In this document: positions 16,095-22,500 of the stretch, in pieces | How positions within the stretch are numbered: the stretch's first letter is position 1 | Layout of the letters: each line of letters begins with the position of its first letter | Source: an uncultured Porphyromonadaceae bacterium | GTDB lineage: Bacteria > Bacteroidota > Bacteroidia > Bacteroidales > Muribaculaceae | Assembly (NCBI GenBank): GCA_900550025.1 | Contig: URQP01000030.1 | Span: 1 to 22,500 of the forward strand | DNA length: 22,500 bases | Direction: 5' to 3' | Made by a program: the position numbers and the translations under genes | The notes under the pieces: generated by a model | What the model was told of the DNA's origin: nothing | Seen by the model: only the letters and a program-made list of their open reading frames with translations | The model's database searches: none

Positions 16095-17456
16095 TCATAC
16101 GGCGGCACTTATCAGCGCCGAGCTCACGAGCATATATATCATCATGCCTATGATGTCGTTGGTGATGGTGATGAACGGTCCGGTGGCTATGGCCGGGTCC
16201 ACTTTCATCTTTTCAAGCGTCAGAGGCACGAATGTGCCGAAAATGGCGGCGAACATCACTACGGCGAACAGAGAGATTGACACCGATACGGTGGTTTGCA
16301 AATCGGGCTTGAAGAAAAAGAAATTGTAGGCGAACACGAGCATCGAGATTATGCATGCGTTGATTACCGCCACTCCGATTTCTTTAATTATCTGTTTCGC
16401 CGAATGTTTCAGGTCGAGTGTGCCGTTGGCAAGTCCTTGCACCACGATTGCCGACGACTGTATGCCAACGTTTCCTCCGGTGCCGCCGATTAGCGGGATG
16501 AAAAGCGCCATCGACGGATTGGCGGCGAATCCCGCCTCGAAATTGCCGAGAATCAGCGAGTTCGACAAGCCTCCTATCATTCCTATCAGAAGCCATGGCA
16601 GACGCGCCTTGGTCTGGTCGAGCAGCTTGTCGCGCGTCTCGATGTCGGTCGAGATACCTGATGCCAACTGGTAGTTGCGTTCTGCCTGTTCGCGTGCCTC
16701 GTCCATCACGTCGTCGAACGTAATTCGTCCCACAAGCCTTCCTATCGAATCCACGACGGGCATCACCGACAAGTCGTATTTCTCGAAAGCCAGCACCACC
16801 TCGTCTATCGGTTCGTTGGCCTTGACCGATATGGGGTCGGTTTCCATCACGTGCTTTATCTTTGATACCGACGGATGTGTTATGAGTGTTTTCAAGGGCA
16901 GGATTCCTTTCAGGCGGCGGTCGTCGTCGACCACGTATACATAATAGATTTCGTCCATGTCCTCGGCTTGCTCGCGCATCCGCTTCACGCATTCAGGCAT
17001 GCTCCAATTCTCGTTGACGACAATCATTTCCTTGCCCATGAGGGAGCCGGCCGTGTCGTCGTCGTATTTCATAAGGTCGATGATGGAGCCTGCCTGCACC
17101 ACGTCGTCGACGTGCGAAAGCACATCTTCCTGATCCTCTTTGTCAAGCTCTTGTATAAGGTCTACGGCATCGTCGGTGTCGAGGTGTTCGATGAACTGCT
17201 TGGCGATTTCCTTGTTCGACATATTGTCGAGCAGGCGGTGCCGGTCGTCTTCGTCGAGTTCCATCAACATGTCGGCGGCTGTGTCGCCGTCGAGGAGCGA
17301 GACGACGAATTCAGCCTCGTCGGTGTCTAAATGCTGTAGCAGCTCCGCTATGTCGGCCGGATGCAGGTCGTCGAGTATTTCCTTTGCCTTTTCCTTGTTG
17401 TTGGCTTGTATCAAGGAAATCAGCTCATTGATAAATTCATCGGTAAATTCTTTCAT
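16095..17456 (-). CDS. mgtE: Mg2+ transporter MgtE
   Basis: A 453-residue dimeric magnesium channel/transporter. In order: an N-terminal alpha-superhelical domain rich in Asp/Glu (1-140, with LHPADIAELLQHL repeats), two CBS domains (about 141-260) that sense cytoplasmic Mg2+ and gate the pore, a connecting helix, and five membrane helices (about 287-450). The pore signatures are present: GGTGGNVGIQSS (324-335) and DPAIATGPFITITNDIIG (420-437), whose Asp434 matches the Mg2+-coordinating Asp of MgtE. Length is normal. It starts 7 bases after rsmA on the - strand, so the two are co-transcribed. No Mg2+ riboswitch is visible; regulation is probably by the CBS gate. Confidence 0.97.
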   Translation of the reverse strand: MKEFTDEFINELISLIQANNKEKAKEILDDLHPADIAELLQHLDTDEAEFVVSLLDGDTAADMLMELDEDDRHRLLDNMSNKEIAKQFIEHLDTDDAVDLIQELDKEDQEDVLSHVDDVVQAGSIIDLMKYDDDTAGSLMGKEMIVVNENWSMPECVKRMREQAEDMDEIYYVYVVDDDRRLKGILPLKTLITHPSVSKIKHVMETDPISVKANEPIDEVVLAFEKYDLSVMPVVDSIGRLVGRITFDDVMDEAREQAERNYQLASGISTDIETRDKLLDQTKARLPWLLIGMIGGLSNSLILGNFEAGFAANPSMALFIPLIGGTGGNVGIQSSAIVVQGLANGTLDLKHSAKQIIKEIGVAVINACIISMLVFAYNFFFFKPDLQTTVSVSISLFAVVMFAAIFGTFVPLTLEKMKVDPAIATGPFITITNDIIGMMIYMLVSSALISAAV

Positions 17457-17463
17457 CGCTTCC

Positions 17464-18228
17464 TCATTTTAAGAGATTGGTGAGATTTACGAACTCTTCT
17501 ACGGAGAGCTGCTCGGGACGCCGGTTGAATATCGGGTCGGCGAGTACTGACGCGTCTGTAGCCAACGGCCGCACGGAGTTGCGCAGAGTCTTGCGGCGTT
17601 GTCCGAAAGCCACTTTCACCACCGTCTTGAACCGTGCCTCGTCGCATTCGAGCTGTTTCCGGCTGTTGCGTGTCAGCCTGATTACTCCGGATTTCACCTT
17701 AGGAGGCGGGTTGAAAACGTTCTCGTCTACGGTGAAAAGATATTCCGTGTCATACCATGCTTGCAGCAGCACCGACAGTATTCCGTAGGTCTTGGAGCCC
17801 GGGCCCGCCGTGATGCGTTCCGCCACTTCTTTCTGGAGCATGCCGCTGCAACACACCACGCTGTCTTTGTAGTCAAGCACTTTGAAGAATATCTGCGAAG
17901 ATATGTTGTACGGATAGTTGCCTATTATGCAGAATTGACCGTCGTATAGTTCTTTGAGATTGAGCTTGAGGAAATCGTCGGCTATTATTTTCCCGTTGAG
18001 TTCAGGAAAGTTGTCCGAGAGGTATTCTACGGATTCGTTGTCGAGCTCTACGACTTTCAAATCGTGCCCTTTCCCGATGAGGAATTGTGTGAGCACGCCT
18101 GTCCCCGGCCCTATTTCCAAGACGGGAGTGCCGGTGAAATTGTCGAGAGTGCCGGCGATTCGCTCGGCTATCGACAGGTCGGTCAGGAAATGCTGCCCTA
18201 ACGCTTTTTTAGGCTTTACTGATTGCAT
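17464..18228 (-). CDS. rsmA: 16S rRNA dimethyladenosine transferase (KsgA)
   Basis: A 254-residue SAM-dependent methyltransferase that dimethylates the two adjacent adenosines in the 3' terminal helix of 16S rRNA during late small-subunit assembly. Visible: the N-terminal KPKKALGQHFLTD (5-17), SAM motif I LEIGPGTGVLTQFL (37-50), acidic VVELD (59-63), motif IV NYPYNISSQIFFKV (104-117), and the C-terminal VFNPPPKVKSGVIRL (171-185) and FGQRRKTLRNS (208-218). NYPY in place of NLPY is normal in Bacteroidetes. The start at 18228 gives the family's usual N-terminus; an ATG at 18267 would add 13 non-conserved residues. First gene of the rsmA-mgtE-dehydrogenase operon. No clear TAnnTTTG promoter is seen upstream, where degenerate repeats lie. 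Confidence 0.96.
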   Translation of the reverse strand: MQSVKPKKALGQHFLTDLSIAERIAGTLDNFTGTPVLEIGPGTGVLTQFLIGKGHDLKVVELDNESVEYLSDNFPELNGKIIADDFLKLNLKELYDGQFCIIGNYPYNISSQIFFKVLDYKDSVVCCSGMLQKEVAERITAGPGSKTYGILSVLLQAWYDTEYLFTVDENVFNPPPKVKSGVIRLTRNSRKQLECDEARFKTVVKVAFGQRRKTLRNSVRPLATDASVLADPIFNRRPEQLSVEEFVNLTNLLK

Positions 18229-18242
18229 ACAATGTCGTGTGT

Positions 18243-18420
18243 ATTTTGCATTGCATCCGATTCGCATTCATAAGACAGGCTGCATCTCGGCAATGAGAAA
18301 TCAATAATTGCTTGATTTTGCATTGCACCCGATTTGCACTATCTTTTCATAAAATAGGCTGCGCCTCGGCATAAAAACAAGCAAGCTCTTTTTTATGCGC
18401 TCGGCTTGCACTATCTTTGC
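18243..18420. repeat. Degenerate tandem promoter-bearing repeat units
   Basis: Unit A (18243-18292) and unit B (18315-18371) align over about 50 bases with six differences: both begin ATTTTGCATTGCA or ATTTTGCATTGCAT and carry TTCATAA..A.AGGCTGC..CTCGGCA. Unit B has 7 extra bases (CTATCTT, 18339-18345) that create a near -7 box TATCTTTT. A third partial copy (18401-18420) repeats TTGCACTATCTTT and ends with an intact box TATCTTTG. Between B and the third copy, GCATAAAAA (18369-18377) and TTTTTATGC (18390-18398) form an inverted repeat. This fills the gap between rsmA and the flippase-like gene. Confidence 0.65.
18412..18419 (+). promoter_or_regulatory. -7 element for the flippase-like gene
   Basis: TATCTTTG followed by CA, within the last repeat copy. 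Transcription should begin near 18425, which rules out the in-frame ATG at 18395 as a start and leaves a leader of roughly 20 bases to the TTG at 18443. There is no TTG -33 at 19 bases. Confidence 0.55.
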
Positions 18421-18442
18421 AAGCGCAAAATTACGGAATATT

Positions 18443-19483
18443 TTGGAAAAATTCAACTTAAAAAAGGCATTGGGCTATGTTGTCAAGATCGGGCTGCCTA
18501 TAGCCATAGGCGTGTGTCTGTTCTATTGGCTTTACAACAATGTCGATGTGGCCGAGATGCGCGAGATATTGCGCTATGACGTGGATTACCGGTGGATATT
18601 TCTGATGCTTGCGATAAGCGTGTTCAGCCACGTGTTCCGCGGCTTGCGTTGGCGTTTGCAGTTGCGTTCTATCGGCGTGGATGTGCCGGTGGCGCCGGTG
18701 GTGGTCTCCATCTTCGGCACTTATGCTGTCAATCTCTTGTTTCCGCGTCTTGGCGAGGTGTGGCGTTGCGGCTATATATCGCGCCGCCAGAATGCGCCGT
18801 TCACTAAGGTGGTAGGGTCGATGGTGGCCGACAGGCTGACGGATACGGTCACTGTACTGCTGCTTACGGTGGTTGCGGTGTTGTTGGCCGGACCGGCTTT
18901 CGATAAATTTTTCACTACTTTCCCGCAGGTGAAGGACGGCTTGTGGCATTTGCTTACGTCGCCATGGCTTTGGGGCGGGCTGGCGGTAGCGGCTGTGGCC
19001 GTGGCCGCTTTGTTCAGGTTCGGCTCTTCCAACGCTTTGGTATGCAGGGCGAGAGAGATGGTCGCCAATGTATGGCAGGGGGTTGCCGCGATAGCTAAGA
19101 TGGACGGTAAATGGCAGTTCCTGTTGTATACGGCTCTCATTTGGGGGTGCTATTTCGTTCAGCTTTATGTGTGCTTCTTTGCGTTCGATTTCACTTCAGG
19201 GCTTGGAATCGTGTGCGCGTTGGTTTGCTTCGTGCTGAGCAGCATCAGTATGGGTATACCTACCAACGGCGGGCTGGGGGCATGGCATATCGCCGTGATT
19301 TTCGGGCTTTCGCTGTATGGCGTGGGGACGTTCTCTTTCGACAATCCCGACGCGCGCGCCTCGGCATTTGCGATGCTCGTATGGGGGGCGCAGACATTGG
19401 TACTGATACTTTTAGGTATATATACATATATATATGTGCTTTTGGACGGATTGAAGAGGAAGCGCGCAAAAGGGAGGTCTTAG
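18443..19483 (+). CDS. Lysylphosphatidylglycerol synthase TM-region/UPF0104 flippase-like membrane protein
   Basis: About 346 residues of polytopic inner-membrane protein of the UPF0104/COG0392 type, related to the membrane half of MprF but without the aminoacyl transferase domain. Eight or so hydrophobic helices are visible, starting IGLPIAIGVCLFYWLYNNVD; the family signatures are FRGLRWRLQL, GTYAVNLLFPRLGEVWRCGY, the VADRLTD segment and SISMGIPTNGGLGAWH. A role in lipid or glycolipid translocation is inferred from the family only. The frame's only upstream ATG (18395) lies before the predicted transcription start, so I place the start at TTG 18443 (MEKFNLKKALGYVV). The next gene begins 3 bases after its stop, so the two form an operon. 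Divergent from rsmA, an arrangement I recall as common in Bacteroidales. Confidence 0.85.
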   Translation: MEKFNLKKALGYVVKIGLPIAIGVCLFYWLYNNVDVAEMREILRYDVDYRWIFLMLAISVFSHVFRGLRWRLQLRSIGVDVPVAPVVVSIFGTYAVNLLFPRLGEVWRCGYISRRQNAPFTKVVGSMVADRLTDTVTVLLLTVVAVLLAGPAFDKFFTTFPQVKDGLWHLLTSPWLWGGLAVAAVAVAALFRFGSSNALVCRAREMVANVWQGVAAIAKMDGKWQFLLYTALIWGCYFVQLYVCFFAFDFTSGLGIVCALVCFVLSSISMGIPTNGGLGAWHIAVIFGLSLYGVGTFSFDNPDARASAFAMLVWGAQTLVLILLGIYTYIYVLLDGLKRKRAKGRS

Positions 19484-19486
19484 ACT

Positions 19487-20047
19487 ATGGCGTTACGGTT
19501 GGATGATTTTTTTGACGAGAACGATGATGCCCGCAAGAAGGAGCAGCGGGAAAAAGTTGAAATTCGGGAAGACGATGCCGGCTCTGCGGAACTGGCTGAT
19601 GAGGATGATTTCGAGGATGATTTTATCACGTCGGATTCGCAAAGGCGCCGTCGCCGTTGCCTGAGAATAGGATTGTGGGCGGTTGCCGTGCTGGTTGTGT
19701 GCGTCGCGCTGAGGTTGCTGTTTTTTTCTCCTGCGGCGAGTGAGGGCTCAATGCGTGGCTATGTGGTGTCTTTCGAGAAAACTGGATTTATGTTTGATTC
19801 GTATGAAGGCGTTTTCGTCTTGGATTCGCCGTCCGATACGGCCTCGGTGCGGTTTTCCACTACCGACCAGCAGGTGGGCAGGCATATTTTTCAGGCGATG
19901 CATACCGACAGTGTGATAGTCTTGCGTTATAAGCGTTACAACAAGTCTTTGCCGTGGCGCGGCAGCTCGAATATTGTTGTCACCGGCGCGTCTTCGGTTT
20001 CTCCTACTCCGGTTTCTGTGCCGAAGCCGCCTGTCAGCCGCGACTGA
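19487..20047 (+). CDS. Small membrane-anchored protein of unknown function
   Basis: 186 residues: a very acidic, Asp/Glu-rich N-terminus (1-50), an RRRRR patch (53-57), one transmembrane helix (about 60-80), and an external beta-rich domain (85-166) with SEGSMRGYVVSFEKTGFMFDSYEGVF... and DSVIVLRYKRYNKSLPWRGSS, then a Pro/Ser tail. The arginines imply the acidic N-terminus is cytoplasmic. The external domain resembles a Bacteroidetes family (EG..RGY...+.G..F.TYEG...LPWRG.S), sometimes misnamed 6-phosphogluconate dehydrogenase; no dehydrogenase motif is present. It follows the flippase-like gene by 3 bases, so a linked envelope role is plausible. Its stop codon directly abuts the stop of the convergent toxin gene. 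Function unknown. Confidence 0.85.
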   Translation: MALRLDDFFDENDDARKKEQREKVEIREDDAGSAELADEDDFEDDFITSDSQRRRRRCLRIGLWAVAVLVVCVALRLLFFSPAASEGSMRGYVVSFEKTGFMFDSYEGVFVLDSPSDTASVRFSTTDQQVGRHIFQAMHTDSVIVLRYKRYNKSLPWRGSSNIVVTGASSVSPTPVSVPKPPVSRD

Positions 20048-20377
20048 TTATAAGTGTTGCGCAGTGACGTGGTTGTTGCTTATATATCTTACTAAATATA
20101 TAAGTTCGTTATCTTTGGTGTGTTTTGTGAAAAACACATACCATTGGGTTGTCTTGTCTTTCTTGAAAATAGAATAGCGCATATTCTTGCCGTAGCGGTT
20201 GAAGTATGGGGGAGCTGGTTTGCTTAATTTTCGTGGAAGAGATGACTCTATGTCAAAAATGAGTTCCCGCACATAATTTATCGCATATTCTTCAAAACCG
20301 AAGTAGTCTTTTTGGAAAAGTATTTCGGAGAGTTCACGGAAATGTGTCCTGACTTCTGGTAAGAATAGCACTTTCAT
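20048..20377 (-). CDS. RelE/ParE-type toxin of a type II toxin-antitoxin module
   Basis: A 109-residue basic protein encoded just after a Phd/YefM-type antitoxin, with a 4-base start/stop overlap (20374-20377). It begins with a beta strand and helices (MKVLFLPEVRTHFRELSEIL) and ends with the strand pattern RYSIFKKDKTTQWYVFFTKH..NELIYLVRYISNNH, as RelE/ParE folds do. RelE members cleave mRNA at the ribosome and ParE members poison gyrase; the sequence does not let me choose. The assignment rests on fold-like pattern and gene order, as classical catalytic residues are not obvious. Base composition is visibly more AT-rich than the neighbours, which suggests acquisition by transfer. Confidence 0.78.
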   Translation of the reverse strand: MKVLFLPEVRTHFRELSEILFQKDYFGFEEYAINYVRELIFDIESSLPRKLSKPAPPYFNRYGKNMRYSIFKKDKTTQWYVFFTKHTKDNELIYLVRYISNNHVTAQHL

Positions 20378-20604
20378 ATAAGATTGCTTTTCTTAAAGTA
20401 ATCTTTGATATCGCTTTCTATTCCTGTCAGTAACTCTTCGGCTGTTAGTGCTCTGTTGATGTCATTGTCGGGAGAGATTTGTTCTTGTCTGGTTAAAATA
20501 TATGTTTCGTTTTTGCCTCGTTGGATGACAATTTGTTCGGTTCTTGCCATATCGAGGTGTTTTTTCATATTGCTTCTTAATTCAGATGAACTGATGTCTC
20601 TCAT
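20374..20604 (-). CDS. Phd/YefM-type antitoxin
   Basis: A 76-residue antitoxin. The N-terminal segment MRDISSSELRSNMKKHLDMARTEQIVIQRGKNETYILTR (written here in parts: MRDISSSELRSNMKKHLD, then IVIQRGKNETYILTR) is the Phd/YefM DNA-binding and dimerisation fold. The acidic C-terminal half (DINRALTAEELLTGIESDIKD) would wrap the toxin. It precedes and overlaps its toxin gene, the normal order. A perfect inverted repeat directly before the start and over the predicted transcription start is the likely operator for autorepression. Confidence 0.85.
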   Translation of the reverse strand: MRDISSSELRSNMKKHLDMARTEQIVIQRGKNETYILTRQEQISPDNDINRALTAEELLTGIESDIKDYFKKSNLI

Positions 20605-20607
20605 AGA

Positions 20608-20659
20608 TGTCGTACTTTTTAGTGTACGACAAATATAATAAAGTATCTGCCCTCTCCAA
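20608..20659 (-). promoter_or_regulatory. Promoter and operator of the toxin-antitoxin operon
   Basis: On the - strand: TTG (20657-20659), 19 bases, TATATTTG (20630-20637). Next to it, TGTCGTAC (20608-20615) and GTACGACA (20624-20631) form a perfect 8-bp inverted repeat with an 8-base spacer, overlapping the -7 box by two bases and covering the expected transcription start. The antitoxin ATG is at 20604. Confidence 0.7.
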
Positions 20660-20684
20660 AAAAATGGAGAAATTTTTGCAAGTG

Positions 20685-20715
20685 TTTGATTTTTAAAATA
20701 AATGCGCTACCTTTG
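20685..20715 (+). promoter_or_regulatory. Promoter of the rplM-rpsI-rpsB operon
   Basis: TTTG (20685-20688), 19 bases, TACCTTTG (20708-20715): the full Bacteroidetes consensus. Transcription near 20722 would give a leader of about 105 bases, long enough for autoregulation by a ribosomal protein. A palindrome TCTCCA-A6-TGGAGA (20653-20670) lies between this and the divergent toxin-antitoxin promoter. Confidence 0.75.
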
Positions 20716-20825
20716 CAGTCCGATTATATCCAAAATTAGCGTTTTTGTGTCGCTGTTGAAGCTTTTGGCCGGGCGGATGCAGTAGGCATGATTTGTGTAA
20801 TTAATTAAAAATTAGTTTTTTAAAA

Positions 20826-21305
20826 GTGGATGCTTTAAGTTACAAAACCGTTTCGGCTAACGCTGAAACAGCTCAAAAGGAATGGGTTGTAGTTGATGCA
20901 ACCGATCAGGTTTTGGGTCGTCTTTGCGCTAAGGTGGCAAAATTGCTGCGCGGAAAGTACAAACCCAATTACACGCCCCACGTGGATTGTGGCGACAATG
21001 TTATTATCATCAATGCCGACAAGGTCTCTTTGACCGGCAAGAAATGGACAGACCGCGTTTATCTTTCTTATACCGGCTATCCCGGCGGACAACGCGAGGC
21101 TACTCCGGAAATCTTGCAGCAGAAATCGTTCAACAAGCATTTCAAGGCTGGTAAGAACCCGTTGTTCATCAAGGTTATGAAAGGCATGCTCCCGAAGAAC
21201 CGTCTTGGCCGTCATCTGATGGGCAACTTGTATGTGTACAACGGACCGGAACATCCGCATGCGGCTCAGAATCCTAAAGTAATCGACATCAACAAGCTTA
21301 AATAA
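20826..21305 (+). CDS. rplM: 50S ribosomal protein L13
   Basis: A 159-residue large-subunit protein that binds 23S rRNA early in assembly. Signatures: WVVVDATDQVLGRLCAKVAKLLRGKYKPNYTPHVDCGDNVIII in parts (WVVVDATDQVLGRL; KYKPNYTPHVDCGDNVIIIN), VYLSYTGYPGG and the PKNRLGRHLMGNLYVYNGPEHPH segment. I chose the GTG at 20826 because it restores the Bacteroidetes N-terminus MDALSYKTVSAN; the nearest ATG (20830) is out of frame and meets a stop two codons later (ATG CTT TAA). First gene of a ribosomal operon, 9 bases before rpsI. Confidence 0.97.
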   Translation: MDALSYKTVSANAETAQKEWVVVDATDQVLGRLCAKVAKLLRGKYKPNYTPHVDCGDNVIIINADKVSLTGKKWTDRVYLSYTGYPGGQREATPEILQQKSFNKHFKAGKNPLFIKVMKGMLPKNRLGRHLMGNLYVYNGPEHPHAAQNPKVIDINKLK

Positions 21306-21314
21306 TACTGAAGT

Positions 21315-21701
21315 ATGGAACAGATTAATGCAGTAGGCCGCCGTAAGGCAGCAATCGCCCGTGTTTTTGTGAAAGAGGGAACAGGCGTTATCACTATCAA
21401 TAAGCGTACGTTGGAGAACTATTTCCCCAATCCTATACTTCAATATATCGTAAAGCAGCCGTTGAACGTAGTTGACGCTGTCGAGAAATACGACATCAAG
21501 GTCAACCTGATTGGCGGCGGTTTCACCGGACAGGCAGAGGCTTTGCGTCTTGGCATCGCCCGCGCTTTGGTGAAAATCAATCCTGAAGACAAGCCGGCTT
21601 TGCGTGCCGCAGGATTCATCACCCGCGACCCGCGTGCCGTTGAACGTAAGAAACCGGGTCGTCCGAAAGCCCGTAAGAGATTCCAGTTCAGTAAACGTTA
21701 A
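21315..21701 (+). CDS. rpsI: 30S ribosomal protein S9
   Basis: A 128-residue small-subunit protein whose C-terminal tail reaches the P-site tRNA. Signatures: [18 protein letters not shown] near the N-terminus, [20 protein letters not shown] in the middle, and [14 protein letters not shown] at the end, where the terminal Lys-Arg contacts the tRNA anticodon stem. Length is normal. Co-transcribed with rplM, the universal partner. Confidence 0.98.
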   Translation: MEQINAVGRRKAAIARVFVKEGTGVITINKRTLENYFPNPILQYIVKQPLNVVDAVEKYDIKVNLIGGGFTGQAEALRLGIARALVKINPEDKPALRAAGFITRDPRAVERKKPGRPKARKRFQFSKR

Positions 21702-21740
21702 TTTTTCACTGTGCTGTTTCGGAAAGTGTTTAGTATCTAA

Positions 21741-21779
21741 ATTGCCAAGACTTGCCGGCTACCGGTGCTACTTGGCGGT
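21741..21779 (+). promoter_or_regulatory. Hairpin in the rpsI-rpsB spacer
   Basis: GCCAAG (21744-21749) pairs with CTTGGC (21771-21776), with an inner CCGG-CTA-CCGG element between (about 21754-21764). No T-run follows, so it is not a terminator; it may be a leader structure of rpsB, 39 bases before its ATG. Confidence 0.45.
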
Positions 21780-21815
21780 TGAGTTATGTAGAATGTAAAC
21801 AAATAATAAAGAAAA

Positions 21816-22500
21816 ATGTCAACACCAACTTTTGAACAATTATTAGAGGCAGGTTGCCATTTCGGCCACTTGAAACGTAAATGGAATCCTGCTATGGCTC
21901 CGTACATCTTTATGGAGCGCAATGGTATCCACATTATTGACCTTTATAAGACCGCGGCTAAGCTCGAAGAGGCTGCCGCTGCTCTTAAAAATATCGCTAA
22001 ATCGGGTAAAAAAGTGCTTTTCGTGGCTACGAAGAAGCAGGCGAAGCAGGTGGTTGCCGACAAGGCTTCCGCTATCAATATGCCGTACGTGATAGAGCGT
22101 TGGCCGGGCGGGATGCTTACCAACTTCCCGACTATCCGTAAGGCTGTGAAGAAGATGACCAACATCGACAAGATGACGAAAGACGGTACTTTCGATAATC
22201 TTTCGAAGCGCGAGCGTCTTCAGATTACTCGCCAGCGCGCGAAGCTGGAGAAGAACCTCGGTTCTATCGCCGACCTTAACCGTCTGCCCTCCGCTTTGTT
22301 CGTTGTCGACGTGATGAAAGAGCATATTGCTGTTGCCGAGGCTAACCGTCTGGGCATTCCGGTGTTCGCTATGGTAGATACCAACTCGAATCCTGACACC
22401 GTGGATTTCGTAATCCCTTGCAATGACGACGCTTCAAAGTCTATCGAGCTTGTTCTCGACACTGTTTGCGCCGCTATGGCAGAGGGCTTGGAAGAGCGTA
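21816..22500 (+). CDS. rpsB: 30S ribosomal protein S2 (partial, runs off the window)
   Basis: The first 228 codons of S2, which binds late to the 30S subunit together with S1. It begins MSTPTFEQLLEAGCHFGHLK and continues with RKWNPAMAPYIFMERNGIHI, KKVLFVATKKQAKQVV, YVIERWPGGMLTNFPTIRK, and the Bacteroidetes-type LPSALFVVDVMKEHIAVAEA and IPVFAMVDTNSNPDTVDFVI segments. The gene is intact up to the window's end at 22500; about 50 codons are expected beyond. The 114-base spacer after rpsI is long for an operon and holds a hairpin. tsf probably follows. Confidence 0.97.
   Translation, partial: MSTPTFEQLLEAGCHFGHLKRKWNPAMAPYIFMERNGIHIIDLYKTAAKLEEAAAALKNIAKSGKKVLFVATKKQAKQVVADKASAINMPYVIERWPGGMLTNFPTIRKAVKKMTNIDKMTKDGTFDNLSKRERLQITRQRAKLEKNLGSIADLNRLPSALFVVDVMKEHIAVAEANRLGIPVFAMVDTNSNPDTVDFVIPCNDDASKSIELVLDTVCAAMAEGLEER

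Noticed and set aside
18243..18371. Short repeats as a CRISPR array
   Set aside because: Only two full diverged copies, unequal in length, with no regular spacers and no cas genes.

Overview
The window looks like the chromosome of a Bacteroidales bacterium, most likely a Muribaculaceae-type gut commensal (order fairly sure, family inferred). Reasons: a SusC/SusD pair; a DUF6377-type regulator; Bacteroidetes-type protein sequences (S2, L13, AspRS, KsgA with NYPY); and Bacteroidetes promoters of the form TTG-N19-TAnnTTTG, four of them near-perfect (upstream of 12561, 14751, 20604 and 20826). Shine-Dalgarno sequences are mostly absent and AT-rich start contexts are common, as expected for this phylum. 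I saw no tRNA, rRNA, insertion sequence, prophage or CRISPR array.

Layout. 1-128: edge of an upstream unit and a bidirectional terminator. 129-596 (-): secreted PepSY-like lipoprotein, divergent from aspS (757-2517, own terminator). 2822-7894: susC-like and susD-like genes for outer-membrane glycan or peptide uptake, closed by a terminator, then a membrane-anchored DUF6377/LuxR-type regulator (8058-9629) with its own promoter. 9630-10104: long non-coding stretch with a probable stand-alone structured small RNA (about 9775-9976). 10105-11960: neuC-neuA, a two-gene nonulosonic-acid activation operon without neuB. 12010-12471 (-) Lrp/AsnC regulator, divergent from a Cof-type HAD phosphatase (12561-13406) across a palindromic double promoter. 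13411-14751 (-) MATE transporter. 14858-18228 (-): operon rsmA(ksgA)-mgtE-saccharopine/carboxynorspermidine dehydrogenase. 18229-18442: degenerate repeated promoter units. 18443-20047: flippase-like membrane protein plus a small membrane-anchored protein. 20048-20604 (-): RelE/ParE-Phd/YefM toxin-antitoxin module. 20826-22500: rplM-rpsI-rpsB ribosomal operon running off the window.

How genes work together. SusC/SusD form the uptake complex and the adjacent regulator may respond to its cargo. NeuC and NeuA would bracket a missing NeuB step in making a CMP-activated nonulosonic acid for surface glycans; this NeuC copy carries Ala where the family normally has a catalytic Glu. The rsmA operon couples 16S rRNA methylation, Mg2+ import and polyamine synthesis, all of which bear on ribosome function. 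The toxin-antitoxin module is AT-rich, abuts the preceding convergent gene with no intervening base, and shares a divergent promoter region with the ribosomal operon.

Most of the window is ordinary core genome. The strongest points for follow-up are the small RNA locus, the degenerate promoter repeats before 18443, the Glu-to-Ala change in NeuC, the mirror-image promoters at 12521-12541, and the ribosomal leaders. I did not find a clearly new multi-gene system.
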